A DNA stretch of 39,062 nucleotides. Source: Pseudomonadota bacterium (GTDB lineage Bacteria > Pseudomonadota > Gammaproteobacteria > Burkholderiales > JABEVD01). This document shows positions 22,643-31,660 of the stretch, piece after piece. Each line of letters begins with the position of its first letter. The first letter of the stretch is position 1. The notes below the pieces were generated by a model, which was not told where the DNA came from, ran no database searches, and worked only from the letters and a program-made list of their open reading frames with translations. The stretch spans positions 1-39,062 of the forward strand of contig JAJZRP010000018.1 in the NCBI GenBank assembly GCA_021802655.1. The letters run 5' to 3'. Made by a program: the position numbers and the translations under genes.

Positions 22643-22915
22643 TCAGGAGAATACGGGAGGGGAGCGTGAACGCGGACAAAGCGCGGCGCGATCGGGCAGG
22701 GAAGATACCCCGGCGAGGGAAACCAGGAAAAGCAGTACCGGCAAAAAAACCGGAGCGCTCAAGGGTGGAACAGACGCGTATGCCGCAGAATGCGCTGCAA
22801 CATGGCATACCGCACAGGCCATCTCGTCGGCATCCTTGACATGATGATGCGCAATCTCCAGGCTGTACAAGCCCAGGAAGCACAACAATGCCGAGAATAG
22901 AAATAACCTTTTCAT
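22643..22915 (-). CDS. Small His/Cys-rich exported protein (DUF2946-like?)
   Basis: A 90-aa protein with a hydrophobic N-terminus (MKRLFLFSALLCFLGLYSL), then a metal-ligand-rich stretch, AHHHVKDADEMACAVCHVAAH, and a second hydrophobic segment (APVFLPVLLFLVSLAGV). The His cluster plus CxxC pattern resembles DUF2946-type proteins often found before TonB-dependent metal receptors. The CxxCH motif could formally bind heme c. ATG 22915 has no ribosome site; TTGACC-N17-CAGAAT upstream (22950-22922) would start transcription at the ATG itself. Confidence 0.65.
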   Translation of the reverse strand: MKRLFLFSALLCFLGLYSLEIAHHHVKDADEMACAVCHVAAHSAAYASVPPLSAPVFLPVLLFLVSLAGVSSLPDRAALCPRSRSPPVFS

Positions 22916-22966
22916 TTTTTTATTCTGCTGTGGATTCTTGCCCCGGTCAAGAGACAAACTGGAATT

Positions 22967-23554
22967 TCACCGGGCCTGCAGGATGCGCTCGACATATCTC
23001 GCCAGCATGTCGGCTTCCAGGTTCACCAGACTTCCCGGCGCAAGATGCTTGAGATTCGTCATCGACAGGGTATGCGGTATCAGGTTGATGTGGAACATGT
23101 CGCCTTCGACAGCATTGACGGTGAGACTCGCGCCATTCACCGTGACCGACCCCTTGGTCGCGATGAATTTCGAAACCGGTTTCGGGGAACGAATGGCAAG
23201 ATGCATGCACTCGCCTGCCAGATCGAAGGAAACCACCTCTCCAACCCCGTCCACATGGCCGCTGACGAGGTGTCCGCCCAGCCTGTCGGAAAGCCGCAAC
23301 GCCTTCTCCAGATTGACTTCACTTCCCGCTTCCAGGCCGCAGGTGCAGTCCAGGGTTTCCTGAGAAACGTCGACCTGGAAAACATTTCCCTCGATCGCCA
23401 CCACCGTGAGGCAGACGCCGCTGACTGCGATGCTGTCCCCGAGCAGGACATCCGAAAGATCGAGGCTTCCCGCATCGATCGCAAGGCGCAATCCCTTGTC
23501 CACCGGATCGGCCCTGACGATTTTCCCGATCGACGCGACAATTCCGCTAAACAT
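22967..23554 (-). CDS. ribE: Riboflavin synthase alpha chain
   Basis: A 195-aa riboflavin synthase made of two similar lumazine-binding halves, with MFSGIVASIG at the start and paired SGVCLTV and NGASLTV motifs. It converts two dimethyl-ribityl-lumazine molecules into riboflavin. ATG 23554 overlaps the ribD stop by eight bases and begins the conserved N-terminus; the upstream frame is a ribD shadow. Confidence 0.96.
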   Translation of the reverse strand: MFSGIVASIGKIVRADPVDKGLRLAIDAGSLDLSDVLLGDSIAVSGVCLTVVAIEGNVFQVDVSQETLDCTCGLEAGSEVNLEKALRLSDRLGGHLVSGHVDGVGEVVSFDLAGECMHLAIRSPKPVSKFIATKGSVTVNGASLTVNAVEGDMFHINLIPHTLSMTNLKHLAPGSLVNLEADMLARYVERILQAR

Positions 23555-24632
23555 CCGGCCTCCCGATGATCCGCAAATCCTTCCCCACCATTCTGACATC
23601 CCTGATTTTCAGTTCGAATCTGTCTTCCATTTTTTCGAGCTCGGGGAAGTCGAACATGCCCTTCGCGCGATTTCCGATGAAATGCGGCGCAAGATAAAAA
23701 ACGATCTCGTCGACAAACCCGGCTTCCAGCATGGCGCCGTTGATCCTTTCTCCCGCCTCCACCAGCAGTTCGTTGATTCCCCGTCTTCCCAACTCGGCCA
23801 TCAGTCTCGCGATATCGACTCGCCCCTTGCCATCGGGAAGATGAACAATCTCGACGCCCAATGCTTCCAGCCCCCCAATCTTTTGCGCGTCCTGGCTGGC
23901 TGTCGCAACGAGCACCTTGCCGCCCAGCAATTTCGCACTCGATGGAAGCCTGAGTTCGCTGTCCAGAACGACGATCATCGGCTGCCTGGAAGTTTCGACA
24001 TCCCTCGCGGTCAATCCCGGGTCGTCCGCAAGGACGGTGCCGATTCCAGTGAGCAAGGCACAGGAACGCGCCCGCAGCCTGTGCCCGTCGCGCCTTGCAG
24101 CTTCCCCCGTGATCCACTGGCTGATGCCGTTCCGAAGCGCCGTTTTTCCGTCCAGGCTGGCAGCAATCTTGAGCCTGACCCAGGGTTTTCCGCGTGTCAT
24201 TCTGGAAACGAATCCGGGATTGAGCTCCAGGGCTTCGGCCTCCAGAAGGCCGCATTCGACCAGGATACCCGCCTTTTCGAGGCGCTCTATCCCGCGCCCC
24301 GAGACGAGCGGATTGGGATCCTTCATTCCGACCACGACCCGGGAAATACCCGCATCGACAACCGCGTCCGCGCAAGGCGGCGTCCTGCCGAAATGGCTGC
24401 AGGGTTCGAGCGTCACATAAAGGGTCGAACCTCTCGCCGATTCTCCTGCATCGAGCAGCGCATTGATCTCGGCATGCGGCATCCCCGCCCTTTCATGCCA
24501 GCCCTCCCCGACTATTTCTCCGCCCTTCACGAGGACCGCGCCGACTCTGGGATTGGGGGTCGCAGTGTACAGCCCCTTCTCTGCAAGACGCAGCGCCCTC
24601 GCCATATACAGGCGATCCTGGCTGGAGAACAT
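23547..24632 (-). CDS. ribD: Bifunctional riboflavin deaminase/reductase RibD
   Basis: A 361-aa protein. The N-terminal deaminase domain carries zinc ligands HAE (near residue 53) and PCSHFGRTPPC, and the C-terminal reductase domain starts near WVRLKIAASLDGK. It catalyses the second and third steps of riboflavin synthesis. ATG 24632 overlaps the nrdR stop as TGATG; a TTG one codon earlier is less likely. Confidence 0.96.
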   Translation of the reverse strand: MFSSQDRLYMARALRLAEKGLYTATPNPRVGAVLVKGGEIVGEGWHERAGMPHAEINALLDAGESARGSTLYVTLEPCSHFGRTPPCADAVVDAGISRVVVGMKDPNPLVSGRGIERLEKAGILVECGLLEAEALELNPGFVSRMTRGKPWVRLKIAASLDGKTALRNGISQWITGEAARRDGHRLRARSCALLTGIGTVLADDPGLTARDVETSRQPMIVVLDSELRLPSSAKLLGGKVLVATASQDAQKIGGLEALGVEIVHLPDGKGRVDIARLMAELGRRGINELLVEAGERINGAMLEAGFVDEIVFYLAPHFIGNRAKGMFDFPELEKMEDRFELKIRDVRMVGKDLRIIGRPDV

Positions 24633-25105
24633 CAACCGTCCTTGCGAAGGGTTTTCGGCTTCTCGACTTCCCTGATCGCTTCCCTGAAGTCCTCGACATC
24701 CTCGAAGCTTCGGTAAACCGATGCGAAGCGGATATAAGCCACCTTGTCGAGCTTGTAAAGTTCCGCCATCACCATCTCCCCGATCTGGCGCGAGGAAATC
24801 TCGCGTTCTCCAAGGCTCAACACTTTCTGCACGATGCGGTCTATCGCCTCGTCCACGAGCGGGGTCGGCACGGGCCGCTTGTGCAGCGCCCTGGCGAATC
24901 CGGTGCGCAATCTTTCCCTGTCGAATTCGGCACGGTTCCCGTTTTGCTTGACCACCTGCGGCATCATCAGATCTGCGGTCTCATAAGTGGTGAAACGCTT
25001 CTGGCAAACCTGGCAGCGGCGCCTGCGACGAATGCTGTTGCCTTCCTCGCCGACGCGCGAATCCATCACACTCGTATCATTGGCGCCGCAAAACGGGCAT
25101 TTCAT
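24632..25105 (-). CDS. nrdR: Transcriptional repressor NrdR
   Basis: A 157-aa protein with an N-terminal zinc ribbon (CPFCG and CQVCQKRF) and an ATP-cone domain ([20 protein letters not shown]). It represses ribonucleotide reductase genes according to dATP/ATP. It lies between glyA and ribD, the common betaproteobacterial order. Confidence 0.97.
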   Translation of the reverse strand: MKCPFCGANDTSVMDSRVGEEGNSIRRRRRCQVCQKRFTTYETADLMMPQVVKQNGNRAEFDRERLRTGFARALHKRPVPTPLVDEAIDRIVQKVLSLGEREISSRQIGEMVMAELYKLDKVAYIRFASVYRSFEDVEDFREAIREVEKPKTLRKDG

Positions 25106-25108
25106 GGC

Positions 25109-26356
25109 TTATCCGTAAACCGGAAAACGTTCGCAAAGAGACTTGACTGCGGAAGCAACCCGCCTGATCACGGCGTCGTCTCCCGGATCATCGAGAATGT
25201 CAGCGATCAGATTGCCGAGCTGATCGGCCTCGATCTCCCTGAAACCGCGCGTAGTGATGGCGGGAGATCCGATGCGGATTCCGCTCGTCACGAAAGGCTT
25301 CTGCGGATCGTTCGGGATCGCATTCTTGTTGACCGTGATATGCGCACGCCCGAGCGCAGCCTCCGCGTCCTTGCCAGTGATGTTCTTGGCCTGGAGGTCG
25401 ACCAGGAAAAGATGGCTGTCGGTGCGCCCGGACACGATCCGGAGGCCCCGCTCCTGCAGCACCTTGGCCATGACGCGCGCATTGTCGATCACGAGCTCCT
25501 GGTATTCCCTGAACTCGCGCGTCGCAGCCTCCTTCAGCGCGACCGCCTTGCCCGCGATCACATGCATCAGGGGGCCTCCCTGGATGCCGGGGAAAATGCT
25601 GGAATTGATCGCCTTCTCATGCTCCGCCTTCGCCAGGATCAGCCCTCCCCTTGGACCGCGCAAGGTCTTGTGGGTGGTGGTGGTCACGAAGTCCGCGATG
25701 CCGACCGGGCTGGGATAGAGCCCGGCAGCGATCAGTCCCGCATAATGGGCCATGTCCACGAAAAGCCATGCGCCCACGCTGTCAGCGATGTGACGGAAAC
25801 GCTTCCAGTCGATGACGAGAGAATAGGCGGATGCTCCGGCGACGATCATTCTCGGTTTATGCTCATGGGCCAACCGTTCCACTTCGTCGTAATCGATTTC
25901 CTCCGTATCGGGCTTGAGCCCGTAGGTCACGGCATGGTAAATTTTTCCGCTGAAGTTGACCGATGCGCCGTGGGTGAGATGGCCGCCGTGCGCGAGGGAC
26001 ATGCCGAGGATCGTGTCGCCGGGCTTGAGCATCGCCATGTAAACGGCGGCATTCGCCTGGGAGCCGGAATGCGGCTGAACATTGGCATATTCCGCATGGA
26101 AAAGGGATTTCGCGCGATCGATCGCGAGCTGCTCGACGATATCCACATATTCGCAGCCGCCGTAATAGCGCTTGCCGGGATAGCCTTCGGCATATTTGTT
26201 GGTCAGCACCGACCCTTGCGCTTCCAGCACGCGCGGGCTGGTATAGTTTTCGGAAGCGATGAGCTCGATATGGTCTTCCTGGCGCCTCGATTCCGACTCC
26301 ATGGCCGCCCACAATTCCGGGTCGAACCCTGCGATGGTTTGGTTTGCTGAGAACAT
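25109..26356 (-). CDS. glyA: Serine hydroxymethyltransferase
   Basis: A 415-aa PLP enzyme, close to the usual 417. [11 protein letters not shown] and the cofactor lysine motif [13 protein letters not shown] are present. It interconverts serine and glycine with tetrahydrofolate. ATG 26356 begins [16 protein letters not shown] and has GGGAAAG upstream; the TTG five codons earlier is unlikely. It ends three bases before nrdR. Confidence 0.98.
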   Translation of the reverse strand: MFSANQTIAGFDPELWAAMESESRRQEDHIELIASENYTSPRVLEAQGSVLTNKYAEGYPGKRYYGGCEYVDIVEQLAIDRAKSLFHAEYANVQPHSGSQANAAVYMAMLKPGDTILGMSLAHGGHLTHGASVNFSGKIYHAVTYGLKPDTEEIDYDEVERLAHEHKPRMIVAGASAYSLVIDWKRFRHIADSVGAWLFVDMAHYAGLIAAGLYPSPVGIADFVTTTTHKTLRGPRGGLILAKAEHEKAINSSIFPGIQGGPLMHVIAGKAVALKEAATREFREYQELVIDNARVMAKVLQERGLRIVSGRTDSHLFLVDLQAKNITGKDAEAALGRAHITVNKNAIPNDPQKPFVTSGIRIGSPAITTRGFREIEADQLGNLIADILDDPGDDAVIRRVASAVKSLCERFPVYG

Positions 26357-26448
26357 GGCTTTCCCGATCAAAAAAACGCAATTTTATCACGATTGACGGG
26401 AGAGTATCGCCTGGCGAGACTCCCCTCTTCCCGATTCGGATCCCTGAT

Positions 26449-28104
26449 TCAGGACGCCGTCATCATGGCAATCCTCGAAGAACGGTACAGTCCGCTCAGA
26501 ATCGCCTTGAAGGAAGCAGTGACGATATTGGGATCGATCCCGATGCCGTAAAGCGTGTCCCCATTCCCGACGCGCATCTCGATGTAGGCGACAGCCCTGG
26601 CGTTCGCCCCGCTCCCGATCGCATGCTCGTGATAGTCCAGCACCCTGATGTCTTCGTCGAGCGCCCTGACGAATGCGTCGATCGGCCCGTTGCCGAAACC
26701 TTTTATCCGCCGGGAGTTGCCAGCCGCCTCGATCTCGGCATGAATTTCAACGCTCCCTTCGTTTTCGATCAGATGGTGCTCGACATGACGAGGGCCGGAG
26801 AGGTATTCCTTCTCGAGTATGGCGTAAAGCGCCTGCGCATCCATCTCGCATCCCCTTTCGTCCATTTCTTTTTGCACCACCTGGGAGAACTCGATCTGCA
26901 GCCTTCTAGGCATCGCAAGTCCGTATTCCCGCTCGAGCAGATAAGCGATCCCGCCCTTGCCGGACTGGCTGTTGACCCGGATGATGGCGCCGTAATTTCT
27001 CCCGAGATCTGCAGGATCGACCGGCAAATAGGGAATTTCCCAGTGCTCTTCCGGCTTTTTCGCAGCGAAACCCTTCCTGATGGCATCCTGATGGGAGCCG
27101 GAAAACGCAGTGAACACGAGATCCCCTGCATAGGGATGGCGCGGATGCACGGGGAGCTGATTGCAGTATTCGGCGCATTGCCTGACGAGATCGATGTCCG
27201 AGAAATCGAGCCCCGGAGAAATGCCCTGAGTATAAAGATTGAGGGCAAGCGTGACGAGATCGACGTTTCCGGTACGTTCGCCGTTTCCGAACAGGCAGCC
27301 CTCCACCCTCTCGGCCCCCGCCATCAGCGCAAGCTCGGCGGCTGCGACAGCGCATCCCCTGTCGTTGTGCGGATGCACGGAGAGAACGATCGCATCCCGC
27401 CTGTCCAGATTGCGATGCATCCATTCGACCTGGTCCGCATAGATATTGGGGGTACTCATCTCGACGGTTGCCGGCAGGTTCACGATCATTTTCGATTCCC
27501 TCGTCGGCTGCCAGACATCCGCTACGGCATCGCAGATTGCCTTCGAGAAATCGAGCTCGGTGGCGCTGAAAGTCTCGGGGGAATACTGGAAAGTCCATTG
27601 CGTCTGCGGCATCTCCTCCGCAATGGACTTGATCACCGCAGCCCCGCGCACGGCAAGCCCGATCGTCCCGGTACGGTCCAGATTGAATACGGTTCTCCTG
27701 AATACCGGAGAAGTGGGATTGTACAGGTGCACGATCGCGCGCCGGGCTCCCCGCAGGGATTCCATGGTGCGACGGATCAATTCCTCCCTGGAAGGCGTCA
27801 GCACTTCGATGGTGACGTCATCCGGAATTCTGTCTTCCTCGATCAGCTTTCTCACGAAATCGAAATCGGTTTTGGAGGCCGAGGGGAAAGCCACCTCGAT
27901 TTCCTTGAAACCTATCCTGATCAGGGTTTCGAACATTCTGAGCTTTTTTTCCACGCCCATGGGCTCTATCAACGCCTGATTGCCGTCCCTCAAATCGGAA
28001 CTCATCCATATCGGTGCGGACGCAATCACCCTGTCAGGCCATGACCTGTCCTTCAATCCCACCGGCTGGAAAGGCCGGTATTTCTGCGACGGATCCGTCA
28101 ACAT
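26449..28104 (-). CDS. leuA: 2-isopropylmalate synthase (long LeuA2-type)
   Basis: A 551-aa enzyme of leucine biosynthesis. The catalytic TIM barrel shows [11 protein letters not shown] with a metal-binding Asp, [15 protein letters not shown] and [17 protein letters not shown]-terminal regulatory domain of the leucine-feedback type follows. It condenses acetyl-CoA with 2-oxoisovalerate. ATG 28104 has GGGAGTG upstream. A leucine-rich leader peptide lies 85 bases before it, indicating attenuation. Confidence 0.96.
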   Translation of the reverse strand: MLTDPSQKYRPFQPVGLKDRSWPDRVIASAPIWMSSDLRDGNQALIEPMGVEKKLRMFETLIRIGFKEIEVAFPSASKTDFDFVRKLIEEDRIPDDVTIEVLTPSREELIRRTMESLRGARRAIVHLYNPTSPVFRRTVFNLDRTGTIGLAVRGAAVIKSIAEEMPQTQWTFQYSPETFSATELDFSKAICDAVADVWQPTRESKMIVNLPATVEMSTPNIYADQVEWMHRNLDRRDAIVLSVHPHNDRGCAVAAAELALMAGAERVEGCLFGNGERTGNVDLVTLALNLYTQGISPGLDFSDIDLVRQCAEYCNQLPVHPRHPYAGDLVFTAFSGSHQDAIRKGFAAKKPEEHWEIPYLPVDPADLGRNYGAIIRVNSQSGKGGIAYLLEREYGLAMPRRLQIEFSQVVQKEMDERGCEMDAQALYAILEKEYLSGPRHVEHHLIENEGSVEIHAEIEAAGNSRRIKGFGNGPIDAFVRALDEDIRVLDYHEHAIGSGANARAVAYIEMRVGNGDTLYGIGIDPNIVTASFKAILSGLYRSSRIAMMTAS

Positions 28105-28135
28105 GTTTCACTCCCAAATCTAGAAATGGATAACC

Positions 28136-28154
28136 CGGCCGATTGTTGCGGCCG
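28136..28154 (-). promoter_or_regulatory. Possible attenuator hairpin before leuA
   Basis: CGGCCG (28136-28141) pairs with CGGCCG (28149-28154) around a 7-base loop. A competing pairing joins CCGAC (28152-28156) with GTCGG (28181-28185), so the two structures exclude each other. The hairpin is followed in RNA by GGUUAUCCAUUU rather than a clean U-run, so termination efficiency is doubtful. It sits between the leader peptide and leuA. Confidence 0.4.
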
Positions 28155-28189
28155 ACGAAAAACTGAATGAATTGGAAAAGGTCGGGAAT

Positions 28190-28264
28190 TTAGCGCGCGA
28201 GGCGCAGCAGCCCTGCCAGGAGCAGGGAGAGGGAAAGGAGGTATGCGACTACGAAATGAACCAT
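28190..28264 (-). CDS. Leucine-rich leader peptide (leuL-like)
   Basis: A 24-codon frame, starting MVHFVVAYLLSLSLLLAG and ending LLRLAR, has nine leucine codons, most within a 14-residue stretch. It ends 85 bases before leuA on the same strand. Ribosome stalling on these codons when leucyl-tRNA is scarce would be a classical attenuation control of leuA. No clear ribosome site precedes the ATG. Confidence 0.65.
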   Translation of the reverse strand: MVHFVVAYLLSLSLLLAGLLRLAR

Positions 28265-28272
28265 GGAATAAG

Positions 28273-28298
28273 CTTATAGGCTTTTAATAAAATGTCAA
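28273..28298 (-). promoter_or_regulatory. Promoter of leuL-leuA
   Basis: A perfect -35 TTGACA (28298-28293) overlaps the stop codon of the upstream gene. The -10 is either TAAGCT with a 16-base spacer or TATAAG with 14. With the 16-base reading, transcription would start at the leader ATG. It supports separate transcription of leuA from the preceding gene. Confidence 0.55.
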
Positions 28299-29008
28299 CC
28301 CAGTCTGGATACGGTGCCGTATTGCGCAGCGAGGCGCGCCCGGTTCAGCGCCACGTTCGGGGGCAACTGGCTATCCATCGCCTGAGCACCGGAAGGCTGT
28401 GAAGCCGCCTGCCGGACGGTTCCTCGAGACGGGCTTGTCGACTGCTGCGCGTTCGCTTGCACTTGGGAAGCGACTGCGGAAAAAACCTGGGCGACTTCTC
28501 CCGGATTAGAAGCAAGCGCATTCTGCAGGGTTTGAGCGTCGAGCGACAAGGTGCCGTTGGGCCGTCTGGTAATGCCGATCCCGGTCAGGCCGGATGAATT
28601 GAGCGCAGAGGCGAGCAGGCTGCCGCCTGCACCATTCGCATTGTAGGCATCGACGAAAGACCGGGTTGCATGCATGACCTGGTCAATTGCAGTTGCAGCG
28701 GCCGAATCGCCCGCGCGGAAAGGATTGCTTCCCTGGGCACTGCTTCCGGAACGGGAACCGCTCGTCGCATCCCCTGAATGGGCCGACTGATCCATACCCT
28801 GAACGGTGGAATGCAGGTAGGCCAAAGCGTTTTGGGCCTGCCCGTAGGCGGAGATCGCAGGCTGATAATTCGCCTCGGAAAGTGCCGCGCCGGCTTGCTG
28901 GTCAGCCACGGCGGGCGGGATCGCCGCCTTCGCCTGCTGGCTCGCAGGCAATGGAATCGCCTCGTCCAAATTGTTCGCAGAATATAAACCAAGACCTGAA
29001 ATGCTCAT
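28295..29008 (-). CDS. Hypothetical protein with a FliD-like stretch
   Basis: A 237-aa protein beginning MSISGLGLYSANNLDEAIPL. It is rich in Ala, Gln, Ser and Asn with no cysteine, signal peptide or membrane helix. Residues about 165-200 (GITRRPNGTLSLDAQTLQNA, then ALASNPGEVAQVFS) resemble the C-terminal region of flagellar cap proteins FliD, in which a similar phrase occurs. The rest does not look like a complete FliD, and no flagellar genes are nearby. It may be a surface or flagellum-associated protein. ATG 29008 follows GGGGAAT. The 176-base gap upstream holds only the sodB terminator. Confidence 0.75.
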   Translation of the reverse strand: MSISGLGLYSANNLDEAIPLPASQQAKAAIPPAVADQQAGAALSEANYQPAISAYGQAQNALAYLHSTVQGMDQSAHSGDATSGSRSGSSAQGSNPFRAGDSAAATAIDQVMHATRSFVDAYNANGAGGSLLASALNSSGLTGIGITRRPNGTLSLDAQTLQNALASNPGEVAQVFSAVASQVQANAQQSTSPSRGTVRQAASQPSGAQAMDSQLPPNVALNRARLAAQYGTVSRLG

Positions 29009-29138
29009 GATATTCCCCGGCAATCCCGCCATCCGAAGCATTCGGACCGGTGATTTTGCGCCCAGCCATCGCTGGCAGCATGCCACCCATTTCTACCACA
29101 ACCCATTGAAAATGTCCAGCATTATGCCGCAGGTTGAA

Positions 29139-29166
29139 TAAAAAGCCCGGACAAGCCGGGCATTTT
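29139..29166. terminator. Bidirectional terminator after sodB
   Basis: GCCCGG (29145-29150) pairs with CCGGGC (29156-29161) around ACAAG. A-runs precede and T-runs follow it, so it ends sodB transcripts on the minus strand (followed by UUUUUAUUC) and could act on the plus strand as well. Confidence 0.85.
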
Positions 29167-29184
29167 TATCTCGCATCGCCTGGA

Positions 29185-29769
29185 TCAGGCGAAATTCTTC
29201 GCCACGAAATCCCAGTTGACGAGATTGTTCAGGAAGGTTTCGACGAATTTGGGGCGAAGGTTGCGGTAATCGATATAATAGGCATGTTCCCATACATCGA
29301 CGCAAAGCAGCGCTTTGTCTCCTGTCGTGAGCGGCGTTCCTGCAGCGCCCATATTGACGATATCCACGGTGCCGTCGGCCTTTTTCACGAGCCATGTCCA
29401 GCCCGAACCGAAGTTGCCCACGGCGGAAGTCTGGAAGGCTTTCTTGAATTCGTCGAAAGAACCCCATTTCGCCTTGATTGCCGCCGCCAGCGCGCCTGAA
29501 GGCTCGCCCCCGCCGTTTGGCTTCATGCAGTTCCAGAAAAAGGTGTGATTCCAAACCTGCGCCGAATTGTTGTATATCCCGCCCGCGGGCGCTTTCCTGA
29601 TGATGGCTTCAAGATCGAGGTTCTCGTAGTCCGTGCCCTTGATCAGGTTGTTGAGGTTCGTCACATAAGCCTGGTGATGCTTGGCGTAATGGTACTCGAA
29701 AGTTTCCTTGGACATATGGGGAGCCAGTGCATCCATTGCATAAGGGAGCTGCGGCAAAGCGTGTTCCAT
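29185..29769 (-). CDS. sodB: Iron superoxide dismutase
   Basis: A 194-aa Fe/Mn-family SOD with metal ligands in [12 protein letters not shown] (His27), WNHTFFW (His74) and [11 protein letters not shown] (Asp and His near 157 and 161). The [12 protein letters not shown]-type stretch and Gln/Ala pattern ([11 protein letters not shown]) favour the iron form. It removes superoxide in the cytoplasm. An AGGAGAAG ribosome site precedes the ATG. Confidence 0.95.
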   Translation of the reverse strand: MEHALPQLPYAMDALAPHMSKETFEYHYAKHHQAYVTNLNNLIKGTDYENLDLEAIIRKAPAGGIYNNSAQVWNHTFFWNCMKPNGGGEPSGALAAAIKAKWGSFDEFKKAFQTSAVGNFGSGWTWLVKKADGTVDIVNMGAAGTPLTTGDKALLCVDVWEHAYYIDYRNLRPKFVETFLNNLVNWDFVAKNFA

Positions 29770-29847
29770 TTCTTCTCCTAAATTTGTTATGGTGCGTCTA
29801 TTTTAGTCAAAGTTGCGGCTTCAAACAATGTCGAGAGAAATGCTCGC

Positions 29848-30579
29848 CTATTCGCCCGCATCCAGAAACCTGATTTCATCCTTTTCGCAAACAATGCAGA
29901 GCGCGCCATTTTCATGCCAGTCGCCCAGAACCCATCTTTCGCAGGAATTGGCTTCGATACCGAACACATGCCTCCCCGGCTTGTGGGTATGGCCATGGAT
30001 CATGCGGGTGCTGTTGTTTTCAGTCAGCAGGATGTTCACCGTAGCGGGATCGACATCCATGATCGCAACGGCTTTCTCCTGCTTCATTTGCTCGCTCTGC
30101 CGCCGCAATTGAGCGATGGCCTCCTTGCGCGCGGCCAGCGGCCGGGCAAGAAATGCCGATTGCCATGCTTCGGCACGGACTGTCCGCCTGAAAGCCTGGT
30201 ATTCGGTGTCGCCGGTGCAAAGCGCATCGCCATGGGTAAGCAGTATTTTTCCGCCGCAGGCGGCGACCAGGCAAGGGTCGGGCAGATGCGCGGCCCCGGA
30301 TGCCTCGAAAAACCGCCTTCCCATCAGGAAATCCCGGTTGCCGTGCATGATGTAGAGCGCAACCCCCGAATCGGCCAGTTTCTTCAGGCTGGAAACCACC
30401 TTGCTGTTGAAGGGATCATCGAGATCGTCGTCCCCCGCCCAGGCATCGAAAAGATCGCCCAGTATGTAAAGCGAAGAGGCGCTCGCCGCCCGATCTTCGA
30501 GAAACCGGAAAAAAAGCCCGGAGATTCCCGCTTCATCCCCGGAAAGATGGATATCCGAAATGAAAAGAGCACTGCCCAC
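29848..30579 (-). CDS. lpxH: UDP-2,3-diacylglucosamine diphosphatase LpxH
   Basis: A 243-aa calcineurin-like phosphoesterase with DIHL, GDLFD, GNRDF, THGD and HGHTH metal-ligand motifs. It makes lipid X in lipid A synthesis. The frame starts at GTG 30579, eight bases after the ppiB stop. The ppiB-lpxH order is also found in other proteobacteria. Confidence 0.95.
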   Translation of the reverse strand: MGSALFISDIHLSGDEAGISGLFFRFLEDRAASASSLYILGDLFDAWAGDDDLDDPFNSKVVSSLKKLADSGVALYIMHGNRDFLMGRRFFEASGAAHLPDPCLVAACGGKILLTHGDALCTGDTEYQAFRRTVRAEAWQSAFLARPLAARKEAIAQLRRQSEQMKQEKAVAIMDVDPATVNILLTENNSTRMIHGHTHKPGRHVFGIEANSCERWVLGDWHENGALCIVCEKDEIRFLDAGE

Positions 30580-30587
30580 CTAGGCTT

Positions 30588-31079
30588 TCAGCACACTTCC
30601 GCTTTGGTTATGACGGCATCCTCTACCGGGACGTCCCTGTGGCCTGCCTGGCTTGTCGTTTTGAGCTTTCCGATTTGCGAGACGACTTCGGATCCTTCCA
30701 CCACCTTGCCGAAAACGCAGTAGCCATACCCCTGGGGAGTGGAAGCCGTGTAATCCAGGAAATCGTTGTCGACCAGATTGATGAAGAACTGGCTCGAAGC
30801 GGAATGAGGATCAGGCGTTCTCGCCATGGCTATGGTATAGGCCTCGTTCTTCAGCCCGTTGTCCGCTTCATTCTTGATCGGCGCAAGCGTTTTCTTCTGT
30901 TTCATGCCCGACTCGAATCCTCCGCCCTGGATCATGAATCCGCCGATCACGCGATGGAATATGGTGTTGTCGTAGAAGCCGCTTTCGACATAGGAAACGA
31001 AATTTTCGCAGGTCACTGGCGCCTTTTCGAAATCGAGCTCAAGCGAAATAACGCCGTGGCTGGTATGCAATTTGATCAT
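30588..31079 (-). CDS. ppiB: Cytoplasmic peptidyl-prolyl isomerase (cyclophilin B)
   Basis: A 163-aa cyclophilin without a signal peptide, with [13 protein letters not shown] and [13 protein letters not shown] active-site motifs. It accelerates proline isomerisation in the cytoplasm. It starts eight bases after the periplasmic paralogue, suggesting a local duplication. Confidence 0.96.
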   Translation of the reverse strand: MIKLHTSHGVISLELDFEKAPVTCENFVSYVESGFYDNTIFHRVIGGFMIQGGGFESGMKQKKTLAPIKNEADNGLKNEAYTIAMARTPDPHSASSQFFINLVDNDFLDYTASTPQGYGYCVFGKVVEGSEVVSQIGKLKTTSQAGHRDVPVEDAVITKAEVC

Positions 31080-31087
31080 GCTTTTCC

Positions 31088-31660
31088 TTATCTTGAAATG
31101 ACTGTCATGCTTTGGATGACGACAGCGTTTTTGGGAACATCGGACGGAAAGGAGCCTCCCGGACCCGTGGGAAGGTCTGCGATTTTGTTCACCACATCCA
31201 TGCCCTTAACCACCCTGCCGAACACGCAATAGCCGATCCTCTCTGCAGAAGAATCGATGTAATTGAGGCTCCTGTTGTCGTTCACGTTGATGAAGAACTG
31301 GGCAGTGGCCGAATTCGGATCCATGGTGCGCGCCATCGCGACCGTTCCCGGAATATTATGCAGTCCGTTGGATGCCTCGTTGGCAATCGGCGCACGGGTT
31401 GCCTTTTCCCTGAATCCTGTCGTGAATCCTCCGCCCTGGATCATGAATCCCTTGATCACGCGGTGGAATATGGTGCCGCTGTAGAACCCGTCCTTCACGT
31501 ACTGCAGGAAATTCTCGACCGTTTTGGGCGCCTTGTCGGGATAGAGCTCGATCAGGACATCCCCCATGTTCGTCTTCATTTCGACCTCGGGATTTGCAGC
31601 CCTGGCCGGGACGCTCAACAGCGCGATCAATAGGACAAAGTATTTCATGCTAGATTTCAT
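31088..31660 (-). CDS. ppiA: Periplasmic peptidyl-prolyl isomerase (cyclophilin A)
   Basis: A 190-aa cyclophilin with a signal peptide ([21 protein letters not shown]) and the [13 protein letters not shown] and [13 protein letters not shown] motifs. It acts on exported proteins. ATG 31660 overlaps the transpeptidase stop as ATGA; ATG 31648 would also leave a functional signal peptide. Confidence 0.95.
   Translation of the reverse strand: MKSSMKYFVLLIALLSVPARAANPEVEMKTNMGDVLIELYPDKAPKTVENFLQYVKDGFYSGTIFHRVIKGFMIQGGGFTTGFREKATRAPIANEASNGLHNIPGTVAMARTMDPNSATAQFFINVNDNRSLNYIDSSAERIGYCVFGRVVKGMDVVNKIADLPTGPGGSFPSDVPKNAVVIQSMTVISR

Noticed and set aside
22643-22915. c-type cytochrome, because of a CxxCH motif
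   Set aside because: There is one motif in a 90-aa protein next to a His cluster, without a typical cytochrome fold or distal methionine region; a metal-binding DUF2946-like reading is more likely.
29009-29144. Sigma54-type promoter (TGGCATGCTGCC) before the FliD-like gene
   Set aside because: It lacks the GC doublet at the right distance and the TTGC half; the word is better seen as a chance palindrome.
30588-31660. Frameshifted duplicate of one cyclophilin gene
   Set aside because: Both copies are complete, have intact active sites, and differ clearly by the presence of a signal peptide, the normal cytoplasmic and periplasmic pair.
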